This document shows positions 16,134 through 24,702 of a stretch of DNA of 64,000 nucleotides, piece after piece. Origin of the DNA: JAVXCQ01 sp036659415 (GTDB taxonomy: Bacteria > Bacillota > Negativicutes > Acidaminococcales > Acidaminococcaceae); the NCBI GenBank assembly GCA_036659415.1, contig JAVXCQ010000003.1, forward strand, positions 47,353 to 111,352. Reading direction: 5' to 3'. The translations under genes and the position numbers were made by a program. Each line of letters starts with the position of its first letter. Within the stretch, counting starts at the first letter, position 1. The notes below the pieces were generated by a model. The model was not told the DNA's origin, ran no database searches, and worked only from the letters and a program-made list of their open reading frames with translations.

Positions 16134-16554
16134 AAGTTTAGGCAAAAAAGGTGAGATCGTGGAAACCAGTGAAGGCTATGGCCGCAACTATCTCTTACCG
16201 AAAAAACTAGCTAAAGAAGCATCTGCTGCTAACCTTAATCAAGCTAAGCAAGACCAAGCAGTAGCGGAGCACCGGGCAGCACAGAAAAAAGACGAGGCAC
16301 TTGTTTTGGCCTCGCAAATAGAAAAAGTTGTCGTGCAACTAAAAGTACGTGTGGGAGAAAATGGTAAAATGTTCGGCTCTGTTGCCTCTAAGGACGTAGC
16401 GGAAGCCTTGATTAAGCAAACACAACTAGAAGGTATTGACCGCCGTAAAATCGAGCTCAAAACTGCTGTTAAAGGACTGGGACGCTATACCGCCATTGCT
16501 AAATTGCAACCGGAAATTGCCGCTGAATTTACAGTAGAAGTAGAGGCAGAATAA
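16105..16554 (+). CDS. rplI: 50S ribosomal protein L9
   Basis: 149 aa, ATG 16105 inside the end of gdpP with AAGGAGAGAG upstream. N-terminal rRNA-binding domain M-K-V-I-L-L-Q-E-V-K-S-L-G-K-K-G followed by G-Y-G-R-N-Y-L-L-P-K-K-L-A, a long connecting helix, and the C-terminal domain with G-K-M-F-G-S-V. Standard position between gdpP and dnaB. Confidence 0.97.
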   Translation: MKVILLQEVKSLGKKGEIVETSEGYGRNYLLPKKLAKEASAANLNQAKQDQAVAEHRAAQKKDEALVLASQIEKVVVQLKVRVGENGKMFGSVASKDVAEALIKQTQLEGIDRRKIELKTAVKGLGRYTAIAKLQPEIAAEFTVEVEAE

Positions 16555-16555
16555 G

Positions 16556-17887
16556 ATGATTGATCGCATACCACCCCAAAACATCGAGGCCGAGCAAGCT
16601 GTTTTAGGTGCCATGATGCTGGATAAGGAAGCTATTTCCAAAGCCACGGAATTACTGGTGGCAGAAGACTTCTACCGTCAGGATCATCGGGTACTGTTTG
16701 GGGCTATTGTGGAGCTATTTAATAAAAATCAACCGGTGGATATGGTAACCGTAACGGAAGTGCTCAAAAGGGAAGGCAAACTGGAAGATATTGGCGGGAT
16801 CCAGTTTATTACCTACCTTGCTAATGCCGTGCCTACAGCTGCTAATGTGAGCTATCATGCGAAGATTGTTTCGGAAAAGGCTCTGTTACGACAAATGATT
16901 GGGGTAGCGACACAAATCGCCAGCAAAGGCTATGAGGCCGATGAAGATGTGGCGACGATTTTAGACGATGCAGAACGCATGGTTTTGGAAGTTTCTAATC
17001 GAAAAATTACCCAAGATTTTGCTCCCATTAGGGGCGTGGTCATGTCCGCTATCGGACGCGTGGAGGAACTGTATTCCAATAAAGGCAATCTTACAGGTTT
17101 GCCAACGGGTTTTACTGATTTTGACCAGTTAACTTCTGGCTTACAACCTTCGGACCTCATTCTCATTGCGGCACGTCCTTCCATGGGTAAGACGGCGCTG
17201 GTTTTGAATATGACCCAAAATATTGCTATTCGGGAGAAAAAAACGGTGGCGTTCTTCTCGTTGGAAATGAGTAAAGAACAGTTAGTGCAGCGGATGCTTT
17301 GTGCTGAAGCCAGTATTGACTCGGCTAGGCTCCGGGTGGGAGAATTGCAAGATGAGGATTGGCAAAAGCTGATTGACGCCGCCGGTCGTTTAAGTGAAGC
17401 CAATATCTTTATTGACGATACGCCTAGTATTACGGTTATGGAAATGCGTTCTAAGGCTAGACGACTGAAAGTAGAGCATGATTTGCAGCTCATCGTTATC
17501 GACTATTTGCAGTTGATGCAAGGTGGCGGTAAACGCAACAGCGATAATCGGCAGCAGGAACTGTCAGAGATTTCCCGCTCGCTTAAAGCTTTGGCTCGGG
17601 AACTGCATGTACCGGTTATTGCCTTGTCCCAGTTAAGCCGCAGCGTGGAATCACGCCAGATTAAGCGGCCAATGCTCAGTGACTTGCGGGAATCAGGAGC
17701 CTTGGAGCAAGATGCGGATATGGTGGCTTTTCTCTATCGAGAAGATTATTATGATAAAGATACGGAAAATAAAAACATTACCGAATTAATTATTGCTAAG
17801 CACCGTAACGGACCTGTAGATACGGTGAAACTCTTCTTCCATAAACAATATACGCGCTTTGCCAATTTGGCTAAGGGTGTGGAATAA
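16556..17887 (+). CDS. dnaB: Replicative DNA helicase DnaB
   Basis: 443 aa hexameric helicase. N-terminal domain begins P-P-Q-N-I-E-A-E-Q-A-V-L-G-A-M-M-L-D; RecA-like domain has Walker A A-R-P-S-M-G-K-T-A, S-L-E-M-S-K-E-Q, Walker B L-I-V-I-D-Y-L-Q-L-M and S-D-L-R-E-S-G-A-L-E-Q-D-A-D. No intein. ATG 16556 is one base after the rplI stop. The gene closes the gdpP-rplI-dnaB unit with a perfect terminator. Confidence 0.98.
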   Translation: MIDRIPPQNIEAEQAVLGAMMLDKEAISKATELLVAEDFYRQDHRVLFGAIVELFNKNQPVDMVTVTEVLKREGKLEDIGGIQFITYLANAVPTAANVSYHAKIVSEKALLRQMIGVATQIASKGYEADEDVATILDDAERMVLEVSNRKITQDFAPIRGVVMSAIGRVEELYSNKGNLTGLPTGFTDFDQLTSGLQPSDLILIAARPSMGKTALVLNMTQNIAIREKKTVAFFSLEMSKEQLVQRMLCAEASIDSARLRVGELQDEDWQKLIDAAGRLSEANIFIDDTPSITVMEMRSKARRLKVEHDLQLIVIDYLQLMQGGGKRNSDNRQQELSEISRSLKALARELHVPVIALSQLSRSVESRQIKRPMLSDLRESGALEQDADMVAFLYREDYYDKDTENKNITELIIAKHRNGPVDTVKLFFHKQYTRFANLAKGVE

Positions 17888-17928
17888 AACTTTCCCTGCA
17901 AAATTAAATTTTGCAGGGAAAGTTTTTT
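17888..17928 (+). terminator. Terminator after dnaB
   Basis: AACTTTCCCTGCAAAA and TTTTGCAGGGAAAGTT form a perfect stem around a short AT loop, followed by a T-run. Confidence 0.95.
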
Positions 17929-17944
17929 ATTTGTTCACAAAAAT

Positions 17945-17957
17945 TTTTCCGAACAAT
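17945..17957 (+). promoter_or_regulatory. Possible PurR box upstream of purB
   Basis: TTTTCCGAACAAT matches 12 of 13 positions of the Bacillus PurBox consensus (AWWWCCGAACWWT), 33 bases before the purB -35. A degenerate inverted partner (TTTGTTCACAAAA) lies immediately upstream, closer than in B. subtilis. Confidence 0.35.
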
Positions 17958-17989
17958 AAAAAAAAGACTGCCTTAATCATTCGCAACTA

Positions 17990-18018
17990 TTGCGTGTAAA
18001 CCGGGTAAATGTTAAAAT
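17990..18018 (+). promoter_or_regulatory. Promoter of purB-purA
   Basis: TTGCGT (17990-17995), 17 bases, TAAAAT (18013-18018). The leader of about 100 bases holds a hairpin CAGCGAA-TTT-TTCGCTG (18054-18070) and a second one just before the ribosome site (TGGTT...AACCA). Confidence 0.7.
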
Positions 18019-18125
18019 AACAAAGTAATGAATGGACTGAAAAATAAGTTTTCCAGCGAATTTTTCGCTGTTATTTAAGATTTGGTTCAGCCTAAGGGCG
18101 GCAACCATTAATAGGAGGCAGGATC

Positions 18126-19418
18126 GTGATTAATCGCTATACCAGTAAAGAAATGGGCGGCATTTGGACAGAAGAAAATGAATTCCGAACGATGCTCAAA
18201 GTAGAAATTTTGGCTTGTGAAGCTATGCACGAATTGGGCTTAGTACCGCAGGAGGCGTTAACGGCAATCCAAACCAAGGCGGATTTTCGGTTGGAGCGAG
18301 TACATGAAATTGAAGCTATTACTAACCATGATATTATTGCTTTTTTGACTAACGTGGGTGAATATGTAGGGGAAGCCAGTGTTTATATCCACAAGGGTTT
18401 GACCTCTAGCGATGTAAAAGATACGGCCTTAGGTGTGATGATGAAGCAGTCAGCAGAATTGTTGCTGGAGCTACTACACAAATTTCATGACGTTTTGCAT
18501 CGTCGTGCTGCTGAACATAAATATACTGTAATGATTGGGCGGACTCATGGTATTCATGCAGAGCCCATGACTTTAGGACTCAAGTTTGCCCTATGGCTGG
18601 ATGAAACTGAGCGTAATATTGCCAGATTGGAACAAGCCCGTGATTTTGTAGCGGTGGGTAAGCTTTCTGGTGCGGTAGGTACTTATTCTAATATTGACCC
18701 TTTTGTGGAAACTTATGTGTGCGAGCATTTGGGGCTCAAGGCAGCACGCTTAGCAACGCAAGTTATTCAACGGGATCGTCACGCTGACTTTTTGACGACG
18801 CTAGCCATTATCGGGTCTTCCTTAGACAAGATGGCAACGGAAATTCGCAATTTGCAACGCACGGATATTAGGGAAGTTGAAGAATATTTTGCTCCGGGGC
18901 AAAAAGGTTCTTCGGCCATGCCGCATAAACGCAACCCTATTACTTGTGAAAAAATTTCCGGGTTGGCTAGAGTACTGCGGGGTAATGCCGTAGCAGCTTT
19001 AGAAAACGTGGCGTTGTGGCACGAGCGGGATATTTCGCACTCCTCGGTAGAACGCATTATTTTACCGGATAGCACCATTGCTCTGGATCATATGCTTCGT
19101 AAATTCACGAACATTATTGATAAGCTCCTGGTTTATCCGGAAGCGATGCTGGCCAATATGAATAAAACTGGCGGCTTGATTTTCAGTCAAAACCTACTAC
19201 TGGCCTTGGTCAGTAAGGACGTGCAACGGGAAGAAGCCTACCAATGGGTACAACGTAACGCTATGGCACGTTGGTTGGCAGGCGCCGATTTTAAAACTAA
19301 CGTAAAATTAGACGCCGATATCAAACGTTATCTAAGTGATGCGGAAATTGAAAGTTGTTTTGATCCGCAGCCCATGCTTAAAAATATAGACTTAATTATG
19401 GCCAGATTTGGCTTATAA
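18126..19418 (+). CDS. purB: Adenylosuccinate lyase
   Basis: 430 aa, GTG start after AGGAGGCAGG. Catalyses two beta-eliminations releasing fumarate: SAICAR to AICAR and adenylosuccinate to AMP. Signature G-S-S-A-M-P-H-K-R-N-P near residue 260, the catalytic His region G-R-T-H-G-I-H-A-E-P, and S-S-D-V-K-D-T in the first domain. Only 12 bases separate it from purA, the preceding enzyme for AMP, so the pair is one unit. Confidence 0.97.
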   Translation: MINRYTSKEMGGIWTEENEFRTMLKVEILACEAMHELGLVPQEALTAIQTKADFRLERVHEIEAITNHDIIAFLTNVGEYVGEASVYIHKGLTSSDVKDTALGVMMKQSAELLLELLHKFHDVLHRRAAEHKYTVMIGRTHGIHAEPMTLGLKFALWLDETERNIARLEQARDFVAVGKLSGAVGTYSNIDPFVETYVCEHLGLKAARLATQVIQRDRHADFLTTLAIIGSSLDKMATEIRNLQRTDIREVEEYFAPGQKGSSAMPHKRNPITCEKISGLARVLRGNAVAALENVALWHERDISHSSVERIILPDSTIALDHMLRKFTNIIDKLLVYPEAMLANMNKTGGLIFSQNLLLALVSKDVQREEAYQWVQRNAMARWLAGADFKTNVKLDADIKRYLSDAEIESCFDPQPMLKNIDLIMARFGL

Positions 19419-19430
19419 GGGGGAGCATTT

Positions 19431-20720
19431 ATGTCAGCAGTGGTAGTAATTGGCGCTCAATGGGGCGACGAAGGTAAAGGCAAAATCGTGGACTATTTGG
19501 CGCAAAAGGCCGATGCGGTGGTGCGTTATTCCGGAGGTTCCAATGCCGGACATACAGTAGTTGTAGATAATGTGGCTTACAAATTGCGACTTTTGCCCAG
19601 TGGTATCTTGTATGCTGGTAAAACCTGCATTTTGGGTAATGGGGTTGTCATTAATCCGGGCGTAGTGCTCAAAGAAATTGCCGAGATGAAAGCTAAGGGT
19701 GTGGATATTAGCCGCATTTTGATTTCTGATCGGGCGCACGTGGTATTACCTTACCATGCGAAGTTAGATGAATTGCAGGAAGAAGCCCTGGGTGAGATGA
19801 AAATAGGCACGACTAAAGGTGGTATAGGACCTTGTTATATGGATAAAGTGGCTCGTACCGGCATTAGAATGTGTGATTTGTTAGATGCAGAAACTTTTGC
19901 CGCTAAGTTAAAAATGAACTTAACGGCTAAAAATGCTATCTTCACAAAAATTTATGATGTTGAACCTTTGGCATATGAACCAATGCTAGCAGAGTTTTTG
20001 GCTTATGCGGAAGAATTGCGTCCCTATACTACGGATACTGGTGTGGCCATGGAAGAACTGTTTGCCGCCGGACAAAATGTGTTGTTTGAAGGTGCGCAGG
20101 CAACCTTCCTTGATATTGACCACGGGACTTATCCTTATGTTACCAGTTCTAATCCTACGGCTGGCAATGCTTGTACCGGTAGTGGGGTGGGACCTCGTTA
20201 CATCAACCATGTACTAGGCGTAGTAAAAGCCTATGCTACGCGGGTGGGCGAAGGACCCTTTGTCACGGAGCTGGTTGACACCGATGGACCGGGGCAACTG
20301 ATTCGGGCTACCGGCCACGAATATGGCACGGTTACAGGCCGGCCACGGCGTTGCGGCTGGCTTGATGCCTTTATGCTTCGCTATTCCGCTCGCCTTAACA
20401 GTTTGGATTATTTAGCAGTGACCAGACTGGATATTTTTGATGCTATGCCAAAACTTAAAATGTGTGTAGCCTACAAAATTGATGGACAAGAAATCAAACA
20501 CCTGCCGGCTAGTCTGAAAGAATTGGCCAAAGTGGAGCCGGTATATGAAGAGTTTGATGGGTGGTTAACAGATATTACCGGAATTCGTCAATTTGCTGAT
20601 TTGCCAGTTAACGCCAAGAAATATTTGCAACGCTTGGTGGAAGTATCCGGGGTGGAACTAGGGATTGTTTCGGTGGGTGCAGGACGCCAGCAAACGATTG
20701 TGCTTCACGAAATGTTCTAA
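19431..20720 (+). CDS. purA: Adenylosuccinate synthetase
   Basis: 429 aa. GTP-dependent ligation of IMP and aspartate. The P-loop-like motif G-A-Q-W-G-D-E-G-K-G-K is at residues 8-18, G-G-S-N-A-G-H-T and K-I-G-T-T-K-G-G-I-G-P follow, and G-R-P-R-R-C-G-W-L-D lies near residue 300. Start ATG follows AGGGGGAG. Full length for the family. Confidence 0.98.
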   Translation: MSAVVVIGAQWGDEGKGKIVDYLAQKADAVVRYSGGSNAGHTVVVDNVAYKLRLLPSGILYAGKTCILGNGVVINPGVVLKEIAEMKAKGVDISRILISDRAHVVLPYHAKLDELQEEALGEMKIGTTKGGIGPCYMDKVARTGIRMCDLLDAETFAAKLKMNLTAKNAIFTKIYDVEPLAYEPMLAEFLAYAEELRPYTTDTGVAMEELFAAGQNVLFEGAQATFLDIDHGTYPYVTSSNPTAGNACTGSGVGPRYINHVLGVVKAYATRVGEGPFVTELVDTDGPGQLIRATGHEYGTVTGRPRRCGWLDAFMLRYSARLNSLDYLAVTRLDIFDAMPKLKMCVAYKIDGQEIKHLPASLKELAKVEPVYEEFDGWLTDITGIRQFADLPVNAKKYLQRLVEVSGVELGIVSVGAGRQQTIVLHEMF

Positions 20721-20774
20721 AACAGTGGTTTTGCACTGCTAAGCGTAAAGTTTTAGCAAAAAGCTTAACTTTAC

Positions 20775-20803
20775 TTGACAAGAGGTGCAGTAGTGTGTAT
20801 ACT
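20775..20803 (+). promoter_or_regulatory. Promoter of tRNA-Lys
   Basis: TTGACA (20775-20780), 17 bases, TATACT (20798-20803), about 37 bases before the mature tRNA. Confidence 0.85.
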
Positions 20804-20839
20804 AGTAAAGTCGTCAACAGCTAATGGTGACGCTAAGTT

Positions 20840-20915
20840 GATTCACTAGCTCAGTTGGTAGAGCACCTGACTTTTAATCAGGGTGTCCCGCGTTCGAGTC
20901 GCGGGTGGATCACCA
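20840..20915 (+). tRNA. tRNA-Lys (anticodon UUU)
   Basis: Cloverleaf readable by eye: acceptor arm GATTCAC/GTGGATC with one T-G pair, D-arm AGCTCAGTTGGTAGAGC, anticodon arm CCTGA-CTTTTAA-TCAGG with anticodon TTT, T-arm CCCGC-GTTCGAGT-CGCGG (near-canonical TTCGA loop) and encoded CCA at the 3' end. Confidence 0.97.
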
Positions 20916-20927
20916 TTTAGTACTAAC

Positions 20928-20959
20928 GCTCTTTTCTCTAACGGGAAAAGAGCTTTTTT
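20928..20959 (+). terminator. Terminator after tRNA-Lys
   Basis: GCTCTTTTC and GAAAAGAGC arms followed by six T. Confidence 0.93.
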
Positions 20960-20967
20960 ATTACAGT

Positions 20968-21003
20968 AAAAGGCCGCTTACCCCTAACGGGTAAGCGGCC
21001 TTT
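20968..21003 (-). terminator. Hairpin terminator of the DUF2680-like gene
   Basis: AAAGGCCGCTTACCC (20969-20983) and GGGTAAGCGGCCTTT (20989-21003), perfect 15-base arms; the T-run is weak on both strands but position fits the end of the minus-strand gene. Confidence 0.7.
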
Positions 21004-21023
21004 GTAGCAGGTCGAGGTGAGGA

Positions 21024-21851
21024 TTAATTTTGGCACCCAGCAGCACGGCCATGGTGCAAACGACGGGGTTCAGGTCTTTCGCCTTTTTCGATCCGTTCCT
21101 TGGCACGGCTTAGTTTTTGGTCGGCTTGGGCTTGGGTGAGGCGACCGTCGGCAACGGCGGCTTGTAATTGACTAGTCACATAAGCTAAACGCTTAGCTTG
21201 GTATTCTTTGAGGACACCGGCTTCTTGTGCCATTTGGTAAGGTGTTTTTAGGCGGGAGTTGCATTCTGCTAAGAGGCTGTCAGCGTCACGACCAGTTAAT
21301 TCTGCTAATACGGCAATGCCATTGTGCTGATTGCGAAGTTGTGGTCTTTCACGCCAGGCCATACCATCAGGTCTGCCATCGAGGTCACCATCGCTAGCTT
21401 GTTCGGCAAGAATTTGTTGAAGCCGTTCGTGGTTTTTATGGGGATGTTGTTCATAATCAGTTGGTGTTTGTGGCGGGAGCATGACAGGTCCCGGGTGCAT
21501 GGGATTTATTTTGTGAAAGTTGTGTCCTTTGGCAGAGCGAAGACAATTGCCCTCGTGACATTTGTCAAAATTAGTTTTAATTCTACTTAAAATTTCGTCA
21601 GCTTGGGCTTGGGTGAGGCGGCCGTCAGCAACTTTTTGTGCTAAACGGTCTTTGTGTACTTGGAGGTAATGGGCATGTGCTTGGGGTGTGTGATAATAGT
21701 CGCAGTCACCGGTGGCACACAGAGCAGTACGTCCTGGGCAACGGGGGTAGGTAGAGTCTTTTTGATTGTCGTCGGTGGCAGCAAAAGCAGTGGTAAGACC
21801 AAAAGCTGCAATTAAAGCACCTAGGATTAAAGCAGTTTTCATGTTTTTCAT
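21024..21851 (-). CDS. Secreted His/Cys-rich protein with DUF2680-like repeats and EF-hand-like loop
   Basis: 275 aa from the ATG at 21851; GAGGAG is eight bases upstream and the in-frame GTG at 21860 is less well placed. A signal peptide (K-N-M-K then a hydrophobic stretch, cleavage near A-F-A-A-T, about residue 25) directs it across the membrane. Two copies of A-D-G-R-L-T-Q-A-Q-A-D (about residues 75-85 and 234-244) resemble the DUF2680 helix-turn units. Between them lie Cys/His-rich stretches (C-x-E-G-N-C, multiple His) and D-G-D-L-D-G-R-P-D-G (about 154-163), which fits the calcium loop pattern DxDxDGxxD. Function unknown; metal or envelope-stress sensing is a guess from composition and from the divergent two-component system. 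Confidence 0.75.
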   Translation of the reverse strand: MKNMKTALILGALIAAFGLTTAFAATDDNQKDSTYPRCPGRTALCATGDCDYYHTPQAHAHYLQVHKDRLAQKVADGRLTQAQADEILSRIKTNFDKCHEGNCLRSAKGHNFHKINPMHPGPVMLPPQTPTDYEQHPHKNHERLQQILAEQASDGDLDGRPDGMAWRERPQLRNQHNGIAVLAELTGRDADSLLAECNSRLKTPYQMAQEAGVLKEYQAKRLAYVTSQLQAAVADGRLTQAQADQKLSRAKERIEKGERPEPRRLHHGRAAGCQN

Positions 21852-21927
21852 TGTGGTCACTCCTCGTTATTTTTTTTTACCGTGTTTTAGCTTAGACACG
21901 GAGGCTAGGTTTGTTTCTGTATTTAAG

Positions 21928-22026
21928 ATTATACTAAGGATTAATGGCGAAAGCATGTTTTTTAAAAATTAATTTCATGTTTTTTGTCGCCCGCTGTCAT
22001 CAAAAAGACATAAATCTTAGTATAAT
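21928..22026. promoter_or_regulatory. Divergent promoter pair with identical -10 region
   Basis: The same 11 bases CTTAGTATAAT occur pointing right (22016-22026) and left (complement of 21928-21938). Neither has a recognisable -35, which suggests activation by a DNA-binding protein, possibly the adjacent response regulator. Confidence 0.5.
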
Positions 22027-22051
22027 AGAAGCTAGAGAGGTGGTACTGATA

Positions 22052-22750
22052 ATGGCGAAAATTTTGATTGCTGATGATAATGAACAAATTACGTCTATTT
22101 TAGCTAGCTATGCGATAAAAGAAGGCTTTGAACCGTTAGTGGCTTTTGATGGAGAGGAGGCGCTCCAAAAATTTAGCCAATATAATCAGGAACTGGCCAT
22201 GATTTTATTAGACGTAATGATGCCCAAAGCTGACGGGTTTGAAGTTTGTCGTACTATTCGGAAAACCAGTATGGTGCCGATTATGATGATTACGGCGCGA
22301 GGAGAAGATTTTGAAAAAATCATGGGTCTAGATATTGGGGCTGACGATTATATCGTCAAACCTTTTTCGGCAGGAGAAGTGATGGCGAGGGTGCGGGCTA
22401 TTTTAAGACGTCTGCATACGGAAACCACGACTAAAAATATTTTCACCGTGGATAACCTAACCATTGATTTAGGGCAATATAAAGTAATGATTAACGAGCA
22501 GCCGGTAGGGCTGACTAAAAAAGAAGTGGAATTGTTGTGGACCTTGGCTAAAAATAAAAACAAAGTATTTTCGCGGGAAAATTTACTAGACAGCGTGTGG
22601 GGCTATGATTATTTTGGAGATAGTCGGACGGTGGATTCTCATATTAAGCGTTTGCGGGCTAAGCTAGAGCAATTGCCCCATGAGCATTGGGAAATCAAGA
22701 CGATTTGGGGTGTCGGTTACCGCTTTGAGGAACTACCCGATGAAAAATAA
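22052..22750 (+). CDS. Two-component response regulator, OmpR/PhoB family
   Basis: 232 aa from ATG 22052 (GAGAGG upstream); an in-frame ATG at 21944 would run through the promoter. Receiver domain has the acidic pair D-D-N near residue 8, phospho-acceptor Asp54 in L-L-D-V-M-M-P, and K in Y-I-V-K-P-F. The C-terminal winged helix (about 130-230) has T-K-K-E-V-E-L-L-W and D-S-R-T-V-D-S-H-I-K-R-L-R. It overlaps the kinase gene by 11 bases, so the two are co-translated. The target is not known; the divergent secreted protein is a reasonable candidate. Confidence 0.93.
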   Translation: MAKILIADDNEQITSILASYAIKEGFEPLVAFDGEEALQKFSQYNQELAMILLDVMMPKADGFEVCRTIRKTSMVPIMMITARGEDFEKIMGLDIGADDYIVKPFSAGEVMARVRAILRRLHTETTTKNIFTVDNLTIDLGQYKVMINEQPVGLTKKEVELLWTLAKNKNKVFSRENLLDSVWGYDYFGDSRTVDSHIKRLRAKLEQLPHEHWEIKTIWGVGYRFEELPDEK

Positions 22751-24224
22751 AATTGCCTTAAAACTAACACTTTATTTCACGCTGGCGATTTTGCTTTTTG
22801 CACTGGTGGTGGGGAGTGCTTTTTGGGTGTTGTTTTCCCAGCATACGGAGGCACTGAAAAGGGAAGAACTTAACCAACGAGCCGTAAAAATTGCTCAAGC
22901 CTTGGCGGAACACCAAGAAGATTTGACGGCGCGGCAGGAGCAGGAAAAGCATAGCGCTCATATGCAAGGTCTTCCTTACGAGGCGAAAGCGGGGCGAGGG
23001 TATGGTTCTTTACTAAGGTTTCTTTCTAGCTCGGCAGCAGATGATGTGTGGATTGTGGACGAAAAGCGCGGTTTGCAAATGCAGGAGCATAAAGAACGCA
23101 AACTGATGCCGGCTCTAGATTATAAGGACTTACCGGCCGATGCCGACCAAGTTATTCGGCAAGCCTTCGAGGGGGAGGTTAACTTTGGGCTTGGTTTTAG
23201 TGAAGTGTTGCGGGTTCCTACGCTGACGGTAGGCGCTCCCATTGCTGGGGCTGATGGTAAAGTATGGGGCGTTGTTCTAATCCATTCACCGGTTTCTGGT
23301 ATGAAGCAGGCGGCGGAGCAGGGCATGAAGATTTTATTTATTAGTACGGTGATTGCGGCCTTACTGGTGTTTGTTCTGAGCTTAGTTTTTTCGTGGAAGT
23401 TTACCAAACCACTCAAGACTATGCAACGGACGGCGGAGCAAATGGCGGAGGGTGATTATTCGGTGCGTAATCTAGTTAGACAAAAAGATGAGCTGGGTGA
23501 ACTGGGGACGGCGCTAGATATTTTGGGAGAACGCCTAGAAGCTGCAAGTCAAGAAAGTGCCAAGCTAGACCAGTTGCGCAGAGATTTTATCGCTAATATT
23601 TCCCATGAATTACGCACACCGGTCACGGTGATTCGAGGTTCGCTGGAAGCCTTGAGCGATGGGGTGGTGACCAGTCATGCCCAGGTGAAAGAATATTACC
23701 GGCAAATGCTCGCCGAAAGTATTTTTTTGCAACGACTTATTAATGATTTGCTGGATTTGTCACGCTTACAAAACAGCAGTTTTAAAATTGAAAAAAATCA
23801 GCTTAATTTTTGCGAAGTAGTGCAAGATGTGGTTAGAAGTAGTCAGCATTTAGGACAGGCCAAAGAGGTAAACGTGGTTGTCACCACAGATACCCAGCTC
23901 TATGCTTATGATGGTGATTACGGGCGTTTACGGCAAATGCTGATGATTTTTCTTGATAATGCCATTAAATTTTCGCCAGCAGGGGGACAGGTAGAGGTGA
24001 CTTTTACTTGTGGTCGCCTCACTATTACTGACCATGGCGTCGGGATTAAGGCGGAGGATTTGCGCCATGTTTTTGAGCGTTTTTATAAAACCAGAGTAGA
24101 AAAAAATAAGAGTGGTACGGGCTTGGGACTAGCGATTGCCAAAGAAATTGCTGAGCGACATGGTATAATAGTAGGCATGGATAGTGAGCCGGGAGTTTAT
24201 ACGCGAGTGACGCTAAGCTTTTAA
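22740..24224 (+). CDS. Sensor histidine kinase with HAMP domain
   Basis: 494 aa from ATG 22740; the frame continues upstream into the response regulator but GAGG precedes this start and the protein then begins with a membrane anchor (about residues 8-32). An extracytoplasmic sensor region of about 165 residues is followed by a second helix (about 200-222), HAMP, HisKA with phospho-acceptor H289 in I-S-H-E-L-R-T-P-V, and HATPase motifs N-A-I-K-F-S, D-H-G-V-G-I and G-T-G-L-G-L-A-I. Partner of the preceding regulator. The ligand is unknown. Confidence 0.93.
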   Translation: MKNKIALKLTLYFTLAILLFALVVGSAFWVLFSQHTEALKREELNQRAVKIAQALAEHQEDLTARQEQEKHSAHMQGLPYEAKAGRGYGSLLRFLSSSAADDVWIVDEKRGLQMQEHKERKLMPALDYKDLPADADQVIRQAFEGEVNFGLGFSEVLRVPTLTVGAPIAGADGKVWGVVLIHSPVSGMKQAAEQGMKILFISTVIAALLVFVLSLVFSWKFTKPLKTMQRTAEQMAEGDYSVRNLVRQKDELGELGTALDILGERLEAASQESAKLDQLRRDFIANISHELRTPVTVIRGSLEALSDGVVTSHAQVKEYYRQMLAESIFLQRLINDLLDLSRLQNSSFKIEKNQLNFCEVVQDVVRSSQHLGQAKEVNVVVTTDTQLYAYDGDYGRLRQMLMIFLDNAIKFSPAGGQVEVTFTCGRLTITDHGVGIKAEDLRHVFERFYKTRVEKNKSGTGLGLAIAKEIAERHGIIVGMDSEPGVYTRVTLSF

Positions 24225-24273
24225 AGCCGGGTAAGCACTGGACACTAAATTAGCCGCTGGGGGTACGACAGCT

Positions 24274-24702
24274 ATGGTTAGATTAATGAGAACAAAAGAA
24301 GTGGCTTTACTGGCGGAAATTTGGCTAGCAGCATCACTGATAGCCCATGATTTCATTCCGGCTGCGTTTTGGCGAGCGCGAGTCGAGCTCATTAAGACTG
24401 CTTATTTGGGTAAGAGTATTACTTATGTTTACGAAGAAAAGGGTGAACTACTAGGGTTTATTAGTTTTGCCCAGGCGGGTAAAATCGGCGGTATCTTTGT
24501 GGCACCAGCGGCACAGGGACGAGGTATTGGCTTTGCTCTCATCAATCAAGCGAAGAAACTTTTTAATGAACTGGAGCTTGAGGTTTACGCTCGAAATGTT
24601 AATGCCGTCCACTTTTATTTGCGGCAGGATTTTCAGGCTATTTTAAGCTATCAGGGTAAAGACACAGGGGAAGCAAGCTATCGAATGAGGTGGAGTGAAT
24701 GA
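24274..24702 (+). CDS. GNAT family N-acetyltransferase
   Basis: 142 aa. The acetyl-CoA pyrophosphate loop reads V-A-P-A-A-Q-G-R-G-I-G-F-A-L, and V-Y-A-R-N-V-N-A-V-H-F-Y fits GNAT motif B. The N-terminal A-S-L-I-A-H-D-F-I-P-A-A-F-W segment recalls the YjaB/YiaC-type subgroup. Its stop overlaps the next start by four bases (ATGA). Substrate unknown. Confidence 0.88.
   Translation: MVRLMRTKEVALLAEIWLAASLIAHDFIPAAFWRARVELIKTAYLGKSITYVYEEKGELLGFISFAQAGKIGGIFVAPAAQGRGIGFALINQAKKLFNELELEVYARNVNAVHFYLRQDFQAILSYQGKDTGEASYRMRWSE

Noticed and set aside
16930..17493. Open frame of 187 codons on the minus strand inside dnaB
   Set aside because: Fully antisense to dnaB, no ribosome site or family motif; composition is a mirror of the dnaB codons.
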